This document shows positions 26,449 to 35,204 of a DNA stretch of 64,000 nt, in pieces; positions within the stretch are counted from its first letter, which is position 1; every line of letters starts with the position of its first letter. The stretch comes from Clostridiaceae bacterium (lineage in GTDB: Bacteria; Bacillota; Clostridia; Saccharofermentanales; Saccharofermentanaceae): assembly GCA_012728275.1 (NCBI GenBank), contig JAAYFK010000011.1:104823-168822 (forward strand). Reading direction: 5' to 3'. The notes under the pieces are model-generated. The model saw nothing but the letters and a program-made list of their open reading frames with translations. It was not told where the DNA came from and made no database searches. Position numbers and translations under genes: made by a program.

Positions 26449-26979
26449 ATGTTTTTTCTTAGAGAGTATAAAAGTGAAGATGCTGAACTGATTGTTAAGT
26501 GGTTAGACAGTGAATCAACATTCTTCAATTGGAGTAGAGATGAGATTAACAAGTATCCTATATCTGTAAGTGACATTCAGGACTTTTTCGACAAGAAGAT
26601 TGATGAAGGTGGTTTTTTCGCTTATACAGTTCTTGAAGATGATACAATTCCGGTTGGATTTCTTTCAATGATGCATCTAGGTGGAAATATGTGTGATGTT
26701 CGCTTTGGTCATGTGCTTCTTGATGACAGTATGAGAGGGCAGGGATTAAGCAAGAAATTGATTTCTGCTGCTTTGGATTTTGCTTTTGAAGTTTTACTTG
26801 CAGATAGAATTAGCGTTGCCGTAATCGATACAAACGAGTGCGCCAAGTCGTTATATAATTCTGTGGGTATGGAATTATATGATTTCCAAGAGAACTCTGC
26901 TATAATCAACGGCAGTCCCGCTTCTCTTTGTTACTATGAGAAGAATAAAATTTCTGATGAAGAGGATGCCAGAATTTAA
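26449..26979 (+). CDS. GNAT family N-acetyltransferase (RimJ/RimL-like)
   Basis: 176 residues with the RimJ/RimL-type layout: LREYKSEDAELIVKWL start, beta-strands with VGFLSMMHL, the acetyl-CoA loop DDSMRGQGLSKKL (Q/R-x-x-G-x-G/S) and NECAKSLYNSVGM near the end. It transfers an acetyl group to an unknown amine, possibly a protein or small molecule. RBS AAGGAG precedes ATG 26449. It shares one base with the following amidohydrolase gene, so the two are coupled. Substrate cannot be inferred. Confidence 0.85.
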   Translation: MFFLREYKSEDAELIVKWLDSESTFFNWSRDEINKYPISVSDIQDFFDKKIDEGGFFAYTVLEDDTIPVGFLSMMHLGGNMCDVRFGHVLLDDSMRGQGLSKKLISAALDFAFEVLLADRISVAVIDTNECAKSLYNSVGMELYDFQENSAIINGSPASLCYYEKNKISDEEDARI

Positions 26980-28250
26980 TGAGATACAGATTATATAACG
27001 CTAAGATTCTAAGTCCAAATTTCGAGTCGATCATAGATGGCGAATTACATATTGATGATAAGCTTATTTCCTACATAGGAGATAAGCTTTTATCTGTAGA
27101 AAGCAATGATTATGATAGACAAATTGATTGTCATGGGGATCTACTAATTCCAGGACTCAAGAATTCTCATACGCACATTTTCGCTTCATTTGGCCGATCC
27201 AAGTCTGATAATCTACCTCTAGACAGATGGCTTAGTGAGGTAATTTGGCCAACTGAAGCAAAGATTACTGGTGATGATGCTTATGTTCTGTCGCTTCTTG
27301 GCATGGCTGAGAATATAGGATGTGGCGTTACAGGAATTTGTGACATGTATAATCACGAGATTCAAAGGGCAAAAGCTGCGTCAGAAATTGGAATAAGAAT
27401 AGCTCTAACTGATTCTACAAATGATTTTGGTGGTGTAGATAGAATTGAAGATAATTATTCTATTCTCAATTCATTTGATGAACTAGTATCTTATAAATTA
27501 GGTTTTCATGCTGAGTACACTACTTCAAAGCAATTAATGCAAAGGATTTCAGACATTGCTCATAAGTATGAAGAGCCTATTTATGTACATAATTCCGAGA
27601 CTAGTAAAGAGGTTGAAGATTGCTTATCTAGATATAATGCTACACCTACTGAGATTATGGATAGTTTGGGTCTTTTCGATTATGGTGGATGTGGATACCA
27701 TTGTGTGCATTTCAGTGATATTGATTTTGAAATTTTCAAAAAGCATGACATGGTTGCAGTAATGAATCCATGTTCAAACTTGAAACTAGCTAGTGGAATA
27801 GCACCATACTATCGTTTTGTGGATGAAGGAATCAAAACAGCAATTGGAACTGATGGGCAAAGCTCAAATAATGGAAATGATATTTTTCGAGAGATGTACC
27901 TAACTTCTGTTCTGAATAAGGTTACATCAAGTGATGCATCAAAGGTCAATCCTATAGATGTTTTGAAGTCAGCAACATTAGGCGGATGCCAATGCATGCG
28001 AATCAATAATTGCGGAACTTTAGACGTAGGCTCACTAGCGGATATTACAGTAATTGATATGACTAAACCCAATATGCAACCCATGCTTAATCCTATAGCA
28101 AATATTGTGTATAGTGCCAATCCTAGTAATGTCAAAATGACAATCGTTAATGGTAAAATATTATTTGAAGATGGCAAGTTTACTACGATTGATTATGACT
28201 ATGTTCTCAAAGAATCAAATAGTATTTGTAAGAGGTTATATAGTCTCTAG
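26979..28250 (+). CDS. Amidohydrolase, MTA/SAH deaminase-like (MtaD/SsnA group)
   Basis: 423-residue metal-dependent deaminase of the amidohydrolase superfamily. Metal ligands are visible: SHTH (H64, H66), GFHAEYT, VHNSET and GTDGQSSNN (Asp). LPLDRWLSEVIWPTEAKIT and the SNN-x-x-DIFREM region resemble 5'-methylthioadenosine/S-adenosylhomocysteine deaminases, but guanine deaminase- and chlorohydrolase-like enzymes share this framework, so the substrate is a tentative assignment. It overlaps the acetyltransferase by one base, and the ABC exporter pair starts 8 bp downstream. There is no TIM-barrel truncation. Confidence 0.82.
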   Translation: MRYRLYNAKILSPNFESIIDGELHIDDKLISYIGDKLLSVESNDYDRQIDCHGDLLIPGLKNSHTHIFASFGRSKSDNLPLDRWLSEVIWPTEAKITGDDAYVLSLLGMAENIGCGVTGICDMYNHEIQRAKAASEIGIRIALTDSTNDFGGVDRIEDNYSILNSFDELVSYKLGFHAEYTTSKQLMQRISDIAHKYEEPIYVHNSETSKEVEDCLSRYNATPTEIMDSLGLFDYGGCGYHCVHFSDIDFEIFKKHDMVAVMNPCSNLKLASGIAPYYRFVDEGIKTAIGTDGQSSNNGNDIFREMYLTSVLNKVTSSDASKVNPIDVLKSATLGGCQCMRINNCGTLDVGSLADITVIDMTKPNMQPMLNPIANIVYSANPSNVKMTIVNGKILFEDGKFTTIDYDYVLKESNSICKRLYSL

Positions 28251-28258
28251 GAGCTATA

Positions 28259-29992
28259 ATGCGTTTTCTACTCTCGTATATTCTGAAGTACAAGAAGCAG
28301 GCGTTTCTTAGTCCTTTCTTAAAATTGATAGAGGCAGCATTTGAGTTATTAGTGCCTCTAGTAATTTCGTATCTAATAGATAAGGGATTAAATGGATTAA
28401 ATGGTTTAGATAACGGCATTCTAAATAGAACTATCGTTTTGTTAGTTGTTTTTGCACTAACAGGTTATGTTGTTGCTCTTTTTGCACAGTATTACGCCTC
28501 TGATTGCGCTAGTCTTGTAGCGAGCTCAATTCGTCAAGACCTTTATTTAAAAGTATCAAGGCTTTCAGCAAGTCAAATAGAGAAAATAGGTACTTCCGCT
28601 ATTACGACAGCTCTAACCGGAGATATTAATCAAATTTCTACTGGTGTCAATTTAACTCTCCGTTTACTACTTAGATCACCTATGATTGTCTTTGGCGCGA
28701 CAATAATGGCAATAATCATTGATCCATCGCTTTCCTGGATTTTTATACTTTTAACTATTGTTCTTATTTCAATTGTTTTCTTCGTAATGAGACATTCCGT
28801 CCCTTTCTTTGAGTCCTCTCGAAAAGCATTGGATTTACTTGTAACAAAGACAATTACATTTCTTTCTGGTGTAAGAGTAATTAGAAGCTACAACCGTACG
28901 AAAGATGAATTCGATAGATTCAACGATTTATCAAACCAAATGAAGAAAAAGTCTATTCTTGCATCGAATGCATCTGCACTTATCAACCCGCTTACATTTT
29001 TAGCTGTTAATCTATCAATAATTGCTTTAATTATGTTTGGAGCTATTAGAGTTGAAGATAGTTATTTATCCTTAGGTTCAGTAGTTGCTTTGTATAATCT
29101 TCTATCTCAAATTCTAGTAGAGTTAATCAAGTTAGCGAATTTAATTGTATCAGTTAGCAGGGCGCTTGCATGCGCAAACAGAGTCCAATCTATAATTCAA
29201 ACCGATGTTGATGATTCAAATATAAAAACTTTGTCGCTATCCAATGAAACCGCTTCAGTTGTTTTCGATGATGTTTCTTTTAAGTATGAAGGAAGCAGCT
29301 CGCCGACTATTGAGAACTTATCTTTCGAGATAAAAGCAGGTGAGACTATAGGTATAACAGGTATGACCGGATCTGGTAAATCTACTATCGCGTATCTACT
29401 TGCTGGCCTATATCCTTGCTCTAGTGGAGAAATAAGAATAAGTGCTAAAGATATTAATTTTATTAATTCTGAGAGTTTGCATAATTTGGTTAGTTTGTGT
29501 TATCAAAAGACCAAATTGATTACTAATACAATTGAATCTAACATTAAGTTTTTTAGAGACAGCATTACTATGGATCAAGTTGAAGAGGCTTCAAGAGTTT
29601 CTTGTTGCAAAGATTTTATAGAGCATAAGAGCAAGAAATACGAAACTAATCTATATGCAAGTGGGGCAGGACTCTCAGGCGGGCAAAGACAGCGACTGGG
29701 AATAGCCAGGGCATTAGCAAACTGTCCTAAACTACTGATTCTGGATGATTCAATGGCTTCACTTGATGCGATAACAGAAAGCAAAGTTCTTAATAATATT
29801 AGTACTTTAGAATATAAACCAACAGTTGTTATAGTATCTCAAAAATTAAGAACTCTACGTCAGTGCGATAAAATTTTGCTAATCGACGAAGGGAAGCTTC
29901 AAGCCTTTGGTCCTCATGACGAATTAGTTAAAACTAGTGATCAATACAAGAGTTTGTGGAAGCTTCAAGGAAACAAGGAGGAAATGCAATGA
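28259..29992 (+). CDS. ABC exporter subunit 1 (degenerate-site half transporter)
   Basis: 577 residues: six-helix ABC exporter membrane domain (~1-310) and ATPase domain. Walker A GMTGSGKST and the signature LSGGQRQRLGIARAL are intact, but Walker B reads LLILDDSMASLD, with Asp in place of the catalytic Glu, and the switch His is Gln (VSQKL). This is the pattern of the subunit that supplies the degenerate ATP site in heterodimeric exporters such as BmrCD/TM287-288. The partner follows with an ATGA overlap. Substrate is unknown (peptide, lipid or drug). Only 8 bp separate it from the amidohydrolase gene. Confidence 0.92.
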   Translation: MRFLLSYILKYKKQAFLSPFLKLIEAAFELLVPLVISYLIDKGLNGLNGLDNGILNRTIVLLVVFALTGYVVALFAQYYASDCASLVASSIRQDLYLKVSRLSASQIEKIGTSAITTALTGDINQISTGVNLTLRLLLRSPMIVFGATIMAIIIDPSLSWIFILLTIVLISIVFFVMRHSVPFFESSRKALDLLVTKTITFLSGVRVIRSYNRTKDEFDRFNDLSNQMKKKSILASNASALINPLTFLAVNLSIIALIMFGAIRVEDSYLSLGSVVALYNLLSQILVELIKLANLIVSVSRALACANRVQSIIQTDVDDSNIKTLSLSNETASVVFDDVSFKYEGSSSPTIENLSFEIKAGETIGITGMTGSGKSTIAYLLAGLYPCSSGEIRISAKDINFINSESLHNLVSLCYQKTKLITNTIESNIKFFRDSITMDQVEEASRVSCCKDFIEHKSKKYETNLYASGAGLSGGQRQRLGIARALANCPKLLILDDSMASLDAITESKVLNNISTLEYKPTVVIVSQKLRTLRQCDKILLIDEGKLQAFGPHDELVKTSDQYKSLWKLQGNKEEMQ

Positions 29993-31707
29993 GAGTATTT
30001 CTTCGTTTAATCCGAGATAATAAGTCCATAGCTTATCTTCTTGTTCCTGCAATAATATATTCTACTTTATTTTCTCTATTTAGTGCATTCTTACCTTATC
30101 TAGCAGGTATTTCAATCGATAATATTTCTTCGAGAAATTTTGTTGGCTTGAGGGTAACACTCCTTATCATTTTGGGGTGCTCAATAGTAACTGCTATTCT
30201 TAAGTTGTTATCCGCCAGAGTCAATAATCTTATTTCATATAGTCTTGCTAATAATCTTAGACTGATGAGTTATTCAAAAGTCTCTAGATTACCTATAAGA
30301 ACCGTTGATTCTAAAGGCCAAGGAGATATGCAATCCTATATTGTTAATGATACTGAAGTAGTGTCGGACGGTATTCTTCTTTTCCTTAACCAGTTCTTCT
30401 CAGGAATAGCAACAATAGTAATTGTTTTTATTCTTTTACTCTCAATTGATTGGAAAATCTCAGCTATTCTATTATTAGTTATGCCAGTTTCTTTGTATGT
30501 ATCCTACATGATTCAGAAGAAAACATCTGGTTCATTCAAGAAGCAATCACAAATTCGTTCTGACATGTCAAACTTCATAAGTGAGACCATTTCATGTAAC
30601 AAAGAGATTCGTTCTTTTAATGGCACTAAGGAGAGCATTGACCTTTTCGAAAAGGCTTCAAATCAATATCGCGATGTGTCAAGAAAGGCGGTTTTCTACT
30701 CATCTATAGGCAATCCAACATCGAGAGTAATTAATTCTATCGTGTTTGCAATTGTTGTATTTTTTGGTGCCAATCAAGTGGTTAGCGGCATAATCACAAT
30801 TGGCGCTCTTACTTCGCTTCTTGCATACGCAACACAATTTATGAAACCGTATAACGAACTTGCAAATGTATTTACGGAAATTTCTGATGCCAAGGCAAGT
30901 CTATCAAGAATTTATAGTCTAATTGATGAAGAAGAGATGCCTTATGAGAGTAATGATTTCACCCCCTCAACGACTTCATCAGCACCACAAATTGAATTTA
31001 AGAATGTAGTATTCTCATACACTAAAGGGAGACCAGTAATAAACGATGTATCATTCATCGTTCCTAAAGCATCAAGGTTGGCAATTGTTGGTCCTACAGG
31101 TTGTGGCAAGACTACGCTAATTAACCTATTACTTAGGTTCTACGAGCCAGATAGTGGAACTATATATATTGATGGACAAGATATCTCAACCCTTTCTAGG
31201 GAAGAAGTTCGAAGCAGGATTGGCGTTGTTTTTCAAGATACTTGGTTTAATGACGCGAGTGTAAGAGAGAACATAGCTTATGGTAAGCCAAATGCAACAA
31301 ACCAAGAAGTTGAAGAGGCATCAAAAGCCTGTCATTCATACGGGTTTATTTCAAGGCTACCAAACGGATTTGAGGAAAGGCACCTCAATACTAATCAAGT
31401 ATTTTCTGAAGGAGAGAAGCAACTTCTTTCTTTAACAAGAGCTATGGTATGCGAACGTAGTGCATTAATTCTAGATGAGGCGACATCAAGTATAGATGTT
31501 CTCTCTGAAACAAAGGTCCAGAATGCAATTAAGAAAGTAATGGTAGGGAAGACCTCTATAGTAATTGCACATCGTCTTTCTACTATTGAAGATTGTGACA
31601 ACATACTTGTCCTCGAAAAAGGGCGTTTAATGGAACAAGGAACACATAGCGAATTACTTGAACTAAATGGTAAGTACTCCCAATTATATAAGTGCTATAA
31701 TAACTAA
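29989..31707 (+). CDS. ABC exporter subunit 2 (consensus-site half transporter)
   Basis: 572 residues: six-helix membrane domain and ATPase. Walker A GPTGCGKTT, Q-loop VVFQDTWF, Walker B ALILDEATSSID (catalytic Glu present) and H-loop VIAHRLST are all canonical. The signature motif is altered to FSEGEKQLL instead of LSGGQ. In the dimer this places the altered signature opposite subunit 1's degenerate Walker B, so one ATP site is inactive and the other is consensus. ATG 29989 lies 7 bp after AAGGAGG and overlaps the previous stop (ATGA); an in-frame extension to 29956 is unsupported. murD follows 23 bp later. Confidence 0.92.
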   Translation: MRVFLRLIRDNKSIAYLLVPAIIYSTLFSLFSAFLPYLAGISIDNISSRNFVGLRVTLLIILGCSIVTAILKLLSARVNNLISYSLANNLRLMSYSKVSRLPIRTVDSKGQGDMQSYIVNDTEVVSDGILLFLNQFFSGIATIVIVFILLLSIDWKISAILLLVMPVSLYVSYMIQKKTSGSFKKQSQIRSDMSNFISETISCNKEIRSFNGTKESIDLFEKASNQYRDVSRKAVFYSSIGNPTSRVINSIVFAIVVFFGANQVVSGIITIGALTSLLAYATQFMKPYNELANVFTEISDAKASLSRIYSLIDEEEMPYESNDFTPSTTSSAPQIEFKNVVFSYTKGRPVINDVSFIVPKASRLAIVGPTGCGKTTLINLLLRFYEPDSGTIYIDGQDISTLSREEVRSRIGVVFQDTWFNDASVRENIAYGKPNATNQEVEEASKACHSYGFISRLPNGFEERHLNTNQVFSEGEKQLLSLTRAMVCERSALILDEATSSIDVLSETKVQNAIKKVMVGKTSIVIAHRLSTIEDCDNILVLEKGRLMEQGTHSELLELNGKYSQLYKCYNN

Positions 31708-31730
31708 AGATAAAATATCGAGGTGATTTT

Positions 31731-33161
31731 TTGAACAGAAAACTTGAAGAATTTAAGAAATATATACAAGGAAAAAATGTTGCAATTATGGGCGTAGGTA
31801 TTTCGAATAGACCTCTTATTCGATACATTTACTCGCTAGGTGCTAAGATAACTGCTTTTGACTCATTAAGTGAAGACGATGTCGTCCTTTCAAAGACTAT
31901 TGCTAACATGAAAGCTGATGGCATTGATATTGAATGGAGTGTTGGCGAAGGCTATTTAAAAGGTCTTGCAAATAAAGATTTCGATATCATTTTCAGAACA
32001 CCTAAGATGAGAAATGATGTTCCCGAACTTGTTGAGGCTGTAAAAAAAGGATCTGTTCTGTCTTCTGAAATGGAAGTCTTTATGGCATTATGCCCTTGTA
32101 AGATTTTTGCGATAACTGGTTCTGACGGAAAAACCACAACTACAACACTTGTATCCGAGATGCTTAAGGCCGGAGGATATAACGTATATCTCGGTGGCAA
32201 TATTGGGACTCCTTTACTAGACAAAATCGATGAGATAGTATCGACTGACATGGTTGTTTTAGAGTTATCGTCTTTCCAATTGCTTACTATGAGTCAGAGT
32301 GCTGACGTCGCTGTAATAACTAACATTACTCCTAACCATCTAGATGTACATAAATCATATGAGGAGTATCAAGAAAGTAAGACGAATATTTTTAAGAATC
32401 AAACTGCTTTTGGCAAGATAATTCTTAATGGAAAATGTGAAATAACTAGAGCTATGTTATCGCTCGCGAGAGGCAGAAAGTGTTTATTTGCTCTTGAGGA
32501 GGAGAATGCTACGGGTAATTCAAATCTCATTGCATCTTCATATGTTAAGGACGGAGTACTAACTTATAGCTACAAAGGTATTACTACTCCTATAGTAAAC
32601 GAGAGAGACATAATTATTCCAGGTAAGCATAATGTTGAAAACTATTTAACGGCTATTAGTTGCGTTATTGATTATGTTGATGTCAAAGATATTGTTAAGG
32701 TAGCTACAAACTTTAGAGGCGTAGAACATAGAATTGAACTAGTTAGAGAATTAGATGGAGTTAGGTATATCAACTCTTCTATTGATACATCTCCTAATAG
32801 AACTATTAATACTATGAATGCCTTGTTTGATCGTAATGAAAAAGGTGTTCTTATCGCTGGTGGTGCTGACAAGAAGTGTCACTACGAAGGCCTTGGTGTA
32901 GCCATTCTAAATGTATGTGATAGGATCGTTTTAATTGGTTCTAACGCTCCACAGATTAAAGATATTCTTTCAAAAGAATGTGGTGACAAGAAGTATTCTT
33001 TATTTGAGTTTGACGACTACGATGAAGCACTTAACAAAGCGAGAGAATTAGCGCATCCTGGCGAGCTAGTAATTTTATCCCCTGTTGGAACTTCGTACGA
33101 TAGATTCCGTCATTTCGAAGAGAGAGGTAAGTTGTTCAAGGATATGGTTAATAAACTATAA
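31731..33161 (+). CDS. murD: UDP-N-acetylmuramoyl-L-alanine--D-glutamate ligase
   Basis: Cytoplasmic peptidoglycan precursor ligase that adds D-Glu. 476 residues. N-terminal Rossmann domain (VAIMGVGISNRPLI), P-loop AITGSDGKTTTTTL (~125-138), ELSSFQL, TNITPNHLDVH (Mur ligase), and a C-terminal domain with VLIAGGADKK. It starts at TTG 31731, 5 bp after GAGGTGAT. It lies outside a dcw cluster, immediately behind the ABC exporter genes, and could share their transcript (gap 23 bp, no terminator seen). Confidence 0.93.
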   Translation: MNRKLEEFKKYIQGKNVAIMGVGISNRPLIRYIYSLGAKITAFDSLSEDDVVLSKTIANMKADGIDIEWSVGEGYLKGLANKDFDIIFRTPKMRNDVPELVEAVKKGSVLSSEMEVFMALCPCKIFAITGSDGKTTTTTLVSEMLKAGGYNVYLGGNIGTPLLDKIDEIVSTDMVVLELSSFQLLTMSQSADVAVITNITPNHLDVHKSYEEYQESKTNIFKNQTAFGKIILNGKCEITRAMLSLARGRKCLFALEEENATGNSNLIASSYVKDGVLTYSYKGITTPIVNERDIIIPGKHNVENYLTAISCVIDYVDVKDIVKVATNFRGVEHRIELVRELDGVRYINSSIDTSPNRTINTMNALFDRNEKGVLIAGGADKKCHYEGLGVAILNVCDRIVLIGSNAPQIKDILSKECGDKKYSLFEFDDYDEALNKARELAHPGELVILSPVGTSYDRFRHFEERGKLFKDMVNKL

Positions 33162-33189
33162 GAATTTTGCTTGCTTTTTCTTTAGTATT

Positions 33190-33218
33190 TTGATACTTTT
33201 AAGTTAATTGAATATACT
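33190..33218 (+). promoter_or_regulatory. Promoter of the leuA T-box transcript
   Basis: TTGATA (33190-33195), 17-bp spacer, TATACT (33213-33218). The predicted start at ~33225 is exactly where T-box Stem I begins. Confidence 0.8.
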
Positions 33219-33224
33219 GTGCGC

Positions 33225-33486
33225 TGATAAGGACTATTAGTTGCTACTATTCTTTCAGAGAGTCGGTGTTTGGTGCGAACCGATAGAATATACGTAATGA
33301 ACTCGCCTTGGAGCACTCCGATTGAACACTTGTGATTTATCACGGTAATTAGATTTGGACGTAAGTTCCACGATATAGGAACAGAATATAGGTAGAACTA
33401 CCTCGTATTCGGTGAGAGCATCCATGATGGATGAATTAGAGTGGTACCGCGAAGACCCTTCGTCTCTATGTTGAGATGAAGGGTCT
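33225..33486 (+). promoter_or_regulatory. T-box leader responding to uncharged tRNA-Leu
   Basis: All the T-box landmarks are present in order: AG-rich bulge AGAGAG (~33257), distal loop GGTGCGA (33272-33278, GGUGNRA), specifier loop GAACTCG with CTC (Leu) at 33302-33304, and the T-box AGAGTGGTACCGCG (33438-33451). The variable base in TGGT is T, which pairs with discriminator A, as in tRNA-Leu. The leader ends in a terminator hairpin that competes with the antiterminator. When uncharged tRNA-Leu binds, leuA is transcribed. The CTC codon would be read by a GAG tRNA-Leu, not by the CAG tRNA at 24356. Confidence 0.93.
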
Positions 33487-33492
33487 ATTTGT
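33453..33492 (+). terminator. T-box attenuator terminator of leuA
   Basis: A 14-bp stem (AGACCCTTCGTCTC / GAGATGAAGGGTCT, one G-U pair) with a 6-nt loop, followed by ATTTGT. It begins 2 bp after the T-box sequence, so antiterminator and terminator are mutually exclusive. Confidence 0.9.
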
Positions 33493-33508
33493 ATGAAAGG
33501 AAAGTATT

Positions 33509-35167
33509 ATGAACACTAACAAGTATGAGCCAATGCAAACAGTTCAAATTGAGAACAGAACATGGCCTTCAAAAGTAATCACACAAGCTCCAGAATGGTG
33601 TTCTGTCGACTTAAGAGACGGTAATCAAGCACTTGAGGTTCCTATGAATCTTGAGCAAAAAATCGATTTCTTTAACTACTTAGTTAAGGTTGGTTTTAAG
33701 ACTATTGAAATAGGATTTCCTGCAGCATCTGACACGGACTACAATTTTACAAGATACTTAATCGAGAACAATATGATTCCTGAGGATGTTGCAATTCAGG
33801 TCTTAACTCAGTCTAGGCAAAGCATAATCGATAAGACTATGTCATCTTTGCATGGCGCGAAAAAAGCCATTGTTCATCTTTACAACTCAACCTCAAAAGT
33901 TCAAAGAGAGTATGTCTTTGGCTTTGGAGAAGAAGAGTGCATTAAACTTGCAGTTGATGGAGCCAGAATGATTCAAGAGTATATTGATAATGATACAAGT
34001 GGTACTCAATTCATTCGAGAGTATTCTCCGGAAAGCTTCTCTTCAACCGAAACCGATTTTGCAATAGAAATCTGTAATGCTGTTCTTGATTGTTGGAAGC
34101 CTACGCCTGACAACAAAGTAATTATTAATCTACCAGAAACAGTAGAAGTCACTACGCCAAACATTTATGCTGATAAAGTCGAATTAGTACATACACACTT
34201 GAAGTATAGAGAATCAGTAATTCTATCTATTCATACTCATAATGATAGAGGAACAGGAATAGCTTCATCAGAGCTAGGCTTGTTAGCTGGTGCGCAAAGA
34301 GTTGAAGGAACGTTATTTGGTAACGGAGAGAGAACTGGTAACGCTGATATCATTACTTTAGCTTTAAATATGATGATGCAAGGTGTTGAACCTGGACTTG
34401 ATTTTCGAGATATAAATGAAGCAGTAGCGGTTTACGAGGATAACACTGGAATGCACGTTAGCGAAAGGCATCCGTACTCCGGAAAACTTGTTTTCTCAGC
34501 ATTCTCGGGCTCACACCAGGATGCAATTAAAAAATGCATGGAGAGGCAAAGCAAATCGTCTGGAACTTGGTCTGTCGCATATCTTCCTATTGATCCAAAG
34601 GATATTGGAAGGTCCTACGAACCAATTATTAGGATCAACAGCCAGTCTGGAAAAGGCGGTGTTGCTTACGTCATGGAGCAATGTTTTGGACTAGTTTTGC
34701 CTCGCAGTTTTCAGAAAGATTTCATAAGTATTATTAAAAGCGAGTCTGAGAAGAATGGCATGGAACTTCTTCCGCAACAAGTATTTGACTTGTTTGACGA
34801 AACATATATTAATGTGTTTACTCCATATATGCTCGAAAAGTACACCGAAACTGACATAGGAGACAAGAACTCTGAAGTTAAAGCAACCATTCGAAAAAAC
34901 GATCAGGTGTTCAAGATTCATGGTAAAGGTAATGGTTTACTTGACGCTTTCGTTAATGCATTCTCTGAGTTAACAGGAATCTCTTTCTCAATCAATATGT
35001 ATAACGAGCACTCGATGAATAGCGGTACAGATTCTGCTGCAATTACTTATGTTGAATTACGCAACAATGAAGACGGTAATATCTATTTAGGCGCTGGTGT
35101 CTCAAGTTCTGTTACTAAGTCATCAATACGAGCTATTGTGAGTGGAATAAATCGTATGATCAAGTAA
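33509..35167 (+). CDS. leuA: 2-isopropylmalate synthase (LeuA2-type)
   Basis: Condenses acetyl-CoA with 2-oxoisovalerate in the first committed step of leucine synthesis. 552 residues of the longer LeuA type: N-terminal extension, EWCSVDLRDGNQAL (catalytic Arg-Asp), metal-binding HTHNDRGTG, GTLFGNGERTGNADI, and a C-terminal LeuA allosteric dimer domain (~430-552) for leucine feedback. RBS AAAGGAAAG precedes ATG 33509. It is the only gene behind the T-box; leuB, leuC and leuD are not adjacent. The next gene is convergent. Confidence 0.95.
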   Translation: MNTNKYEPMQTVQIENRTWPSKVITQAPEWCSVDLRDGNQALEVPMNLEQKIDFFNYLVKVGFKTIEIGFPAASDTDYNFTRYLIENNMIPEDVAIQVLTQSRQSIIDKTMSSLHGAKKAIVHLYNSTSKVQREYVFGFGEEECIKLAVDGARMIQEYIDNDTSGTQFIREYSPESFSSTETDFAIEICNAVLDCWKPTPDNKVIINLPETVEVTTPNIYADKVELVHTHLKYRESVILSIHTHNDRGTGIASSELGLLAGAQRVEGTLFGNGERTGNADIITLALNMMMQGVEPGLDFRDINEAVAVYEDNTGMHVSERHPYSGKLVFSAFSGSHQDAIKKCMERQSKSSGTWSVAYLPIDPKDIGRSYEPIIRINSQSGKGGVAYVMEQCFGLVLPRSFQKDFISIIKSESEKNGMELLPQQVFDLFDETYINVFTPYMLEKYTETDIGDKNSEVKATIRKNDQVFKIHGKGNGLLDAFVNAFSELTGISFSINMYNEHSMNSGTDSAAITYVELRNNEDGNIYLGAGVSSSVTKSSIRAIVSGINRMIK

Positions 35168-35204
35168 TATCATTGTAAGAGGAGACATCTAATTAATACT
35201 CGTT

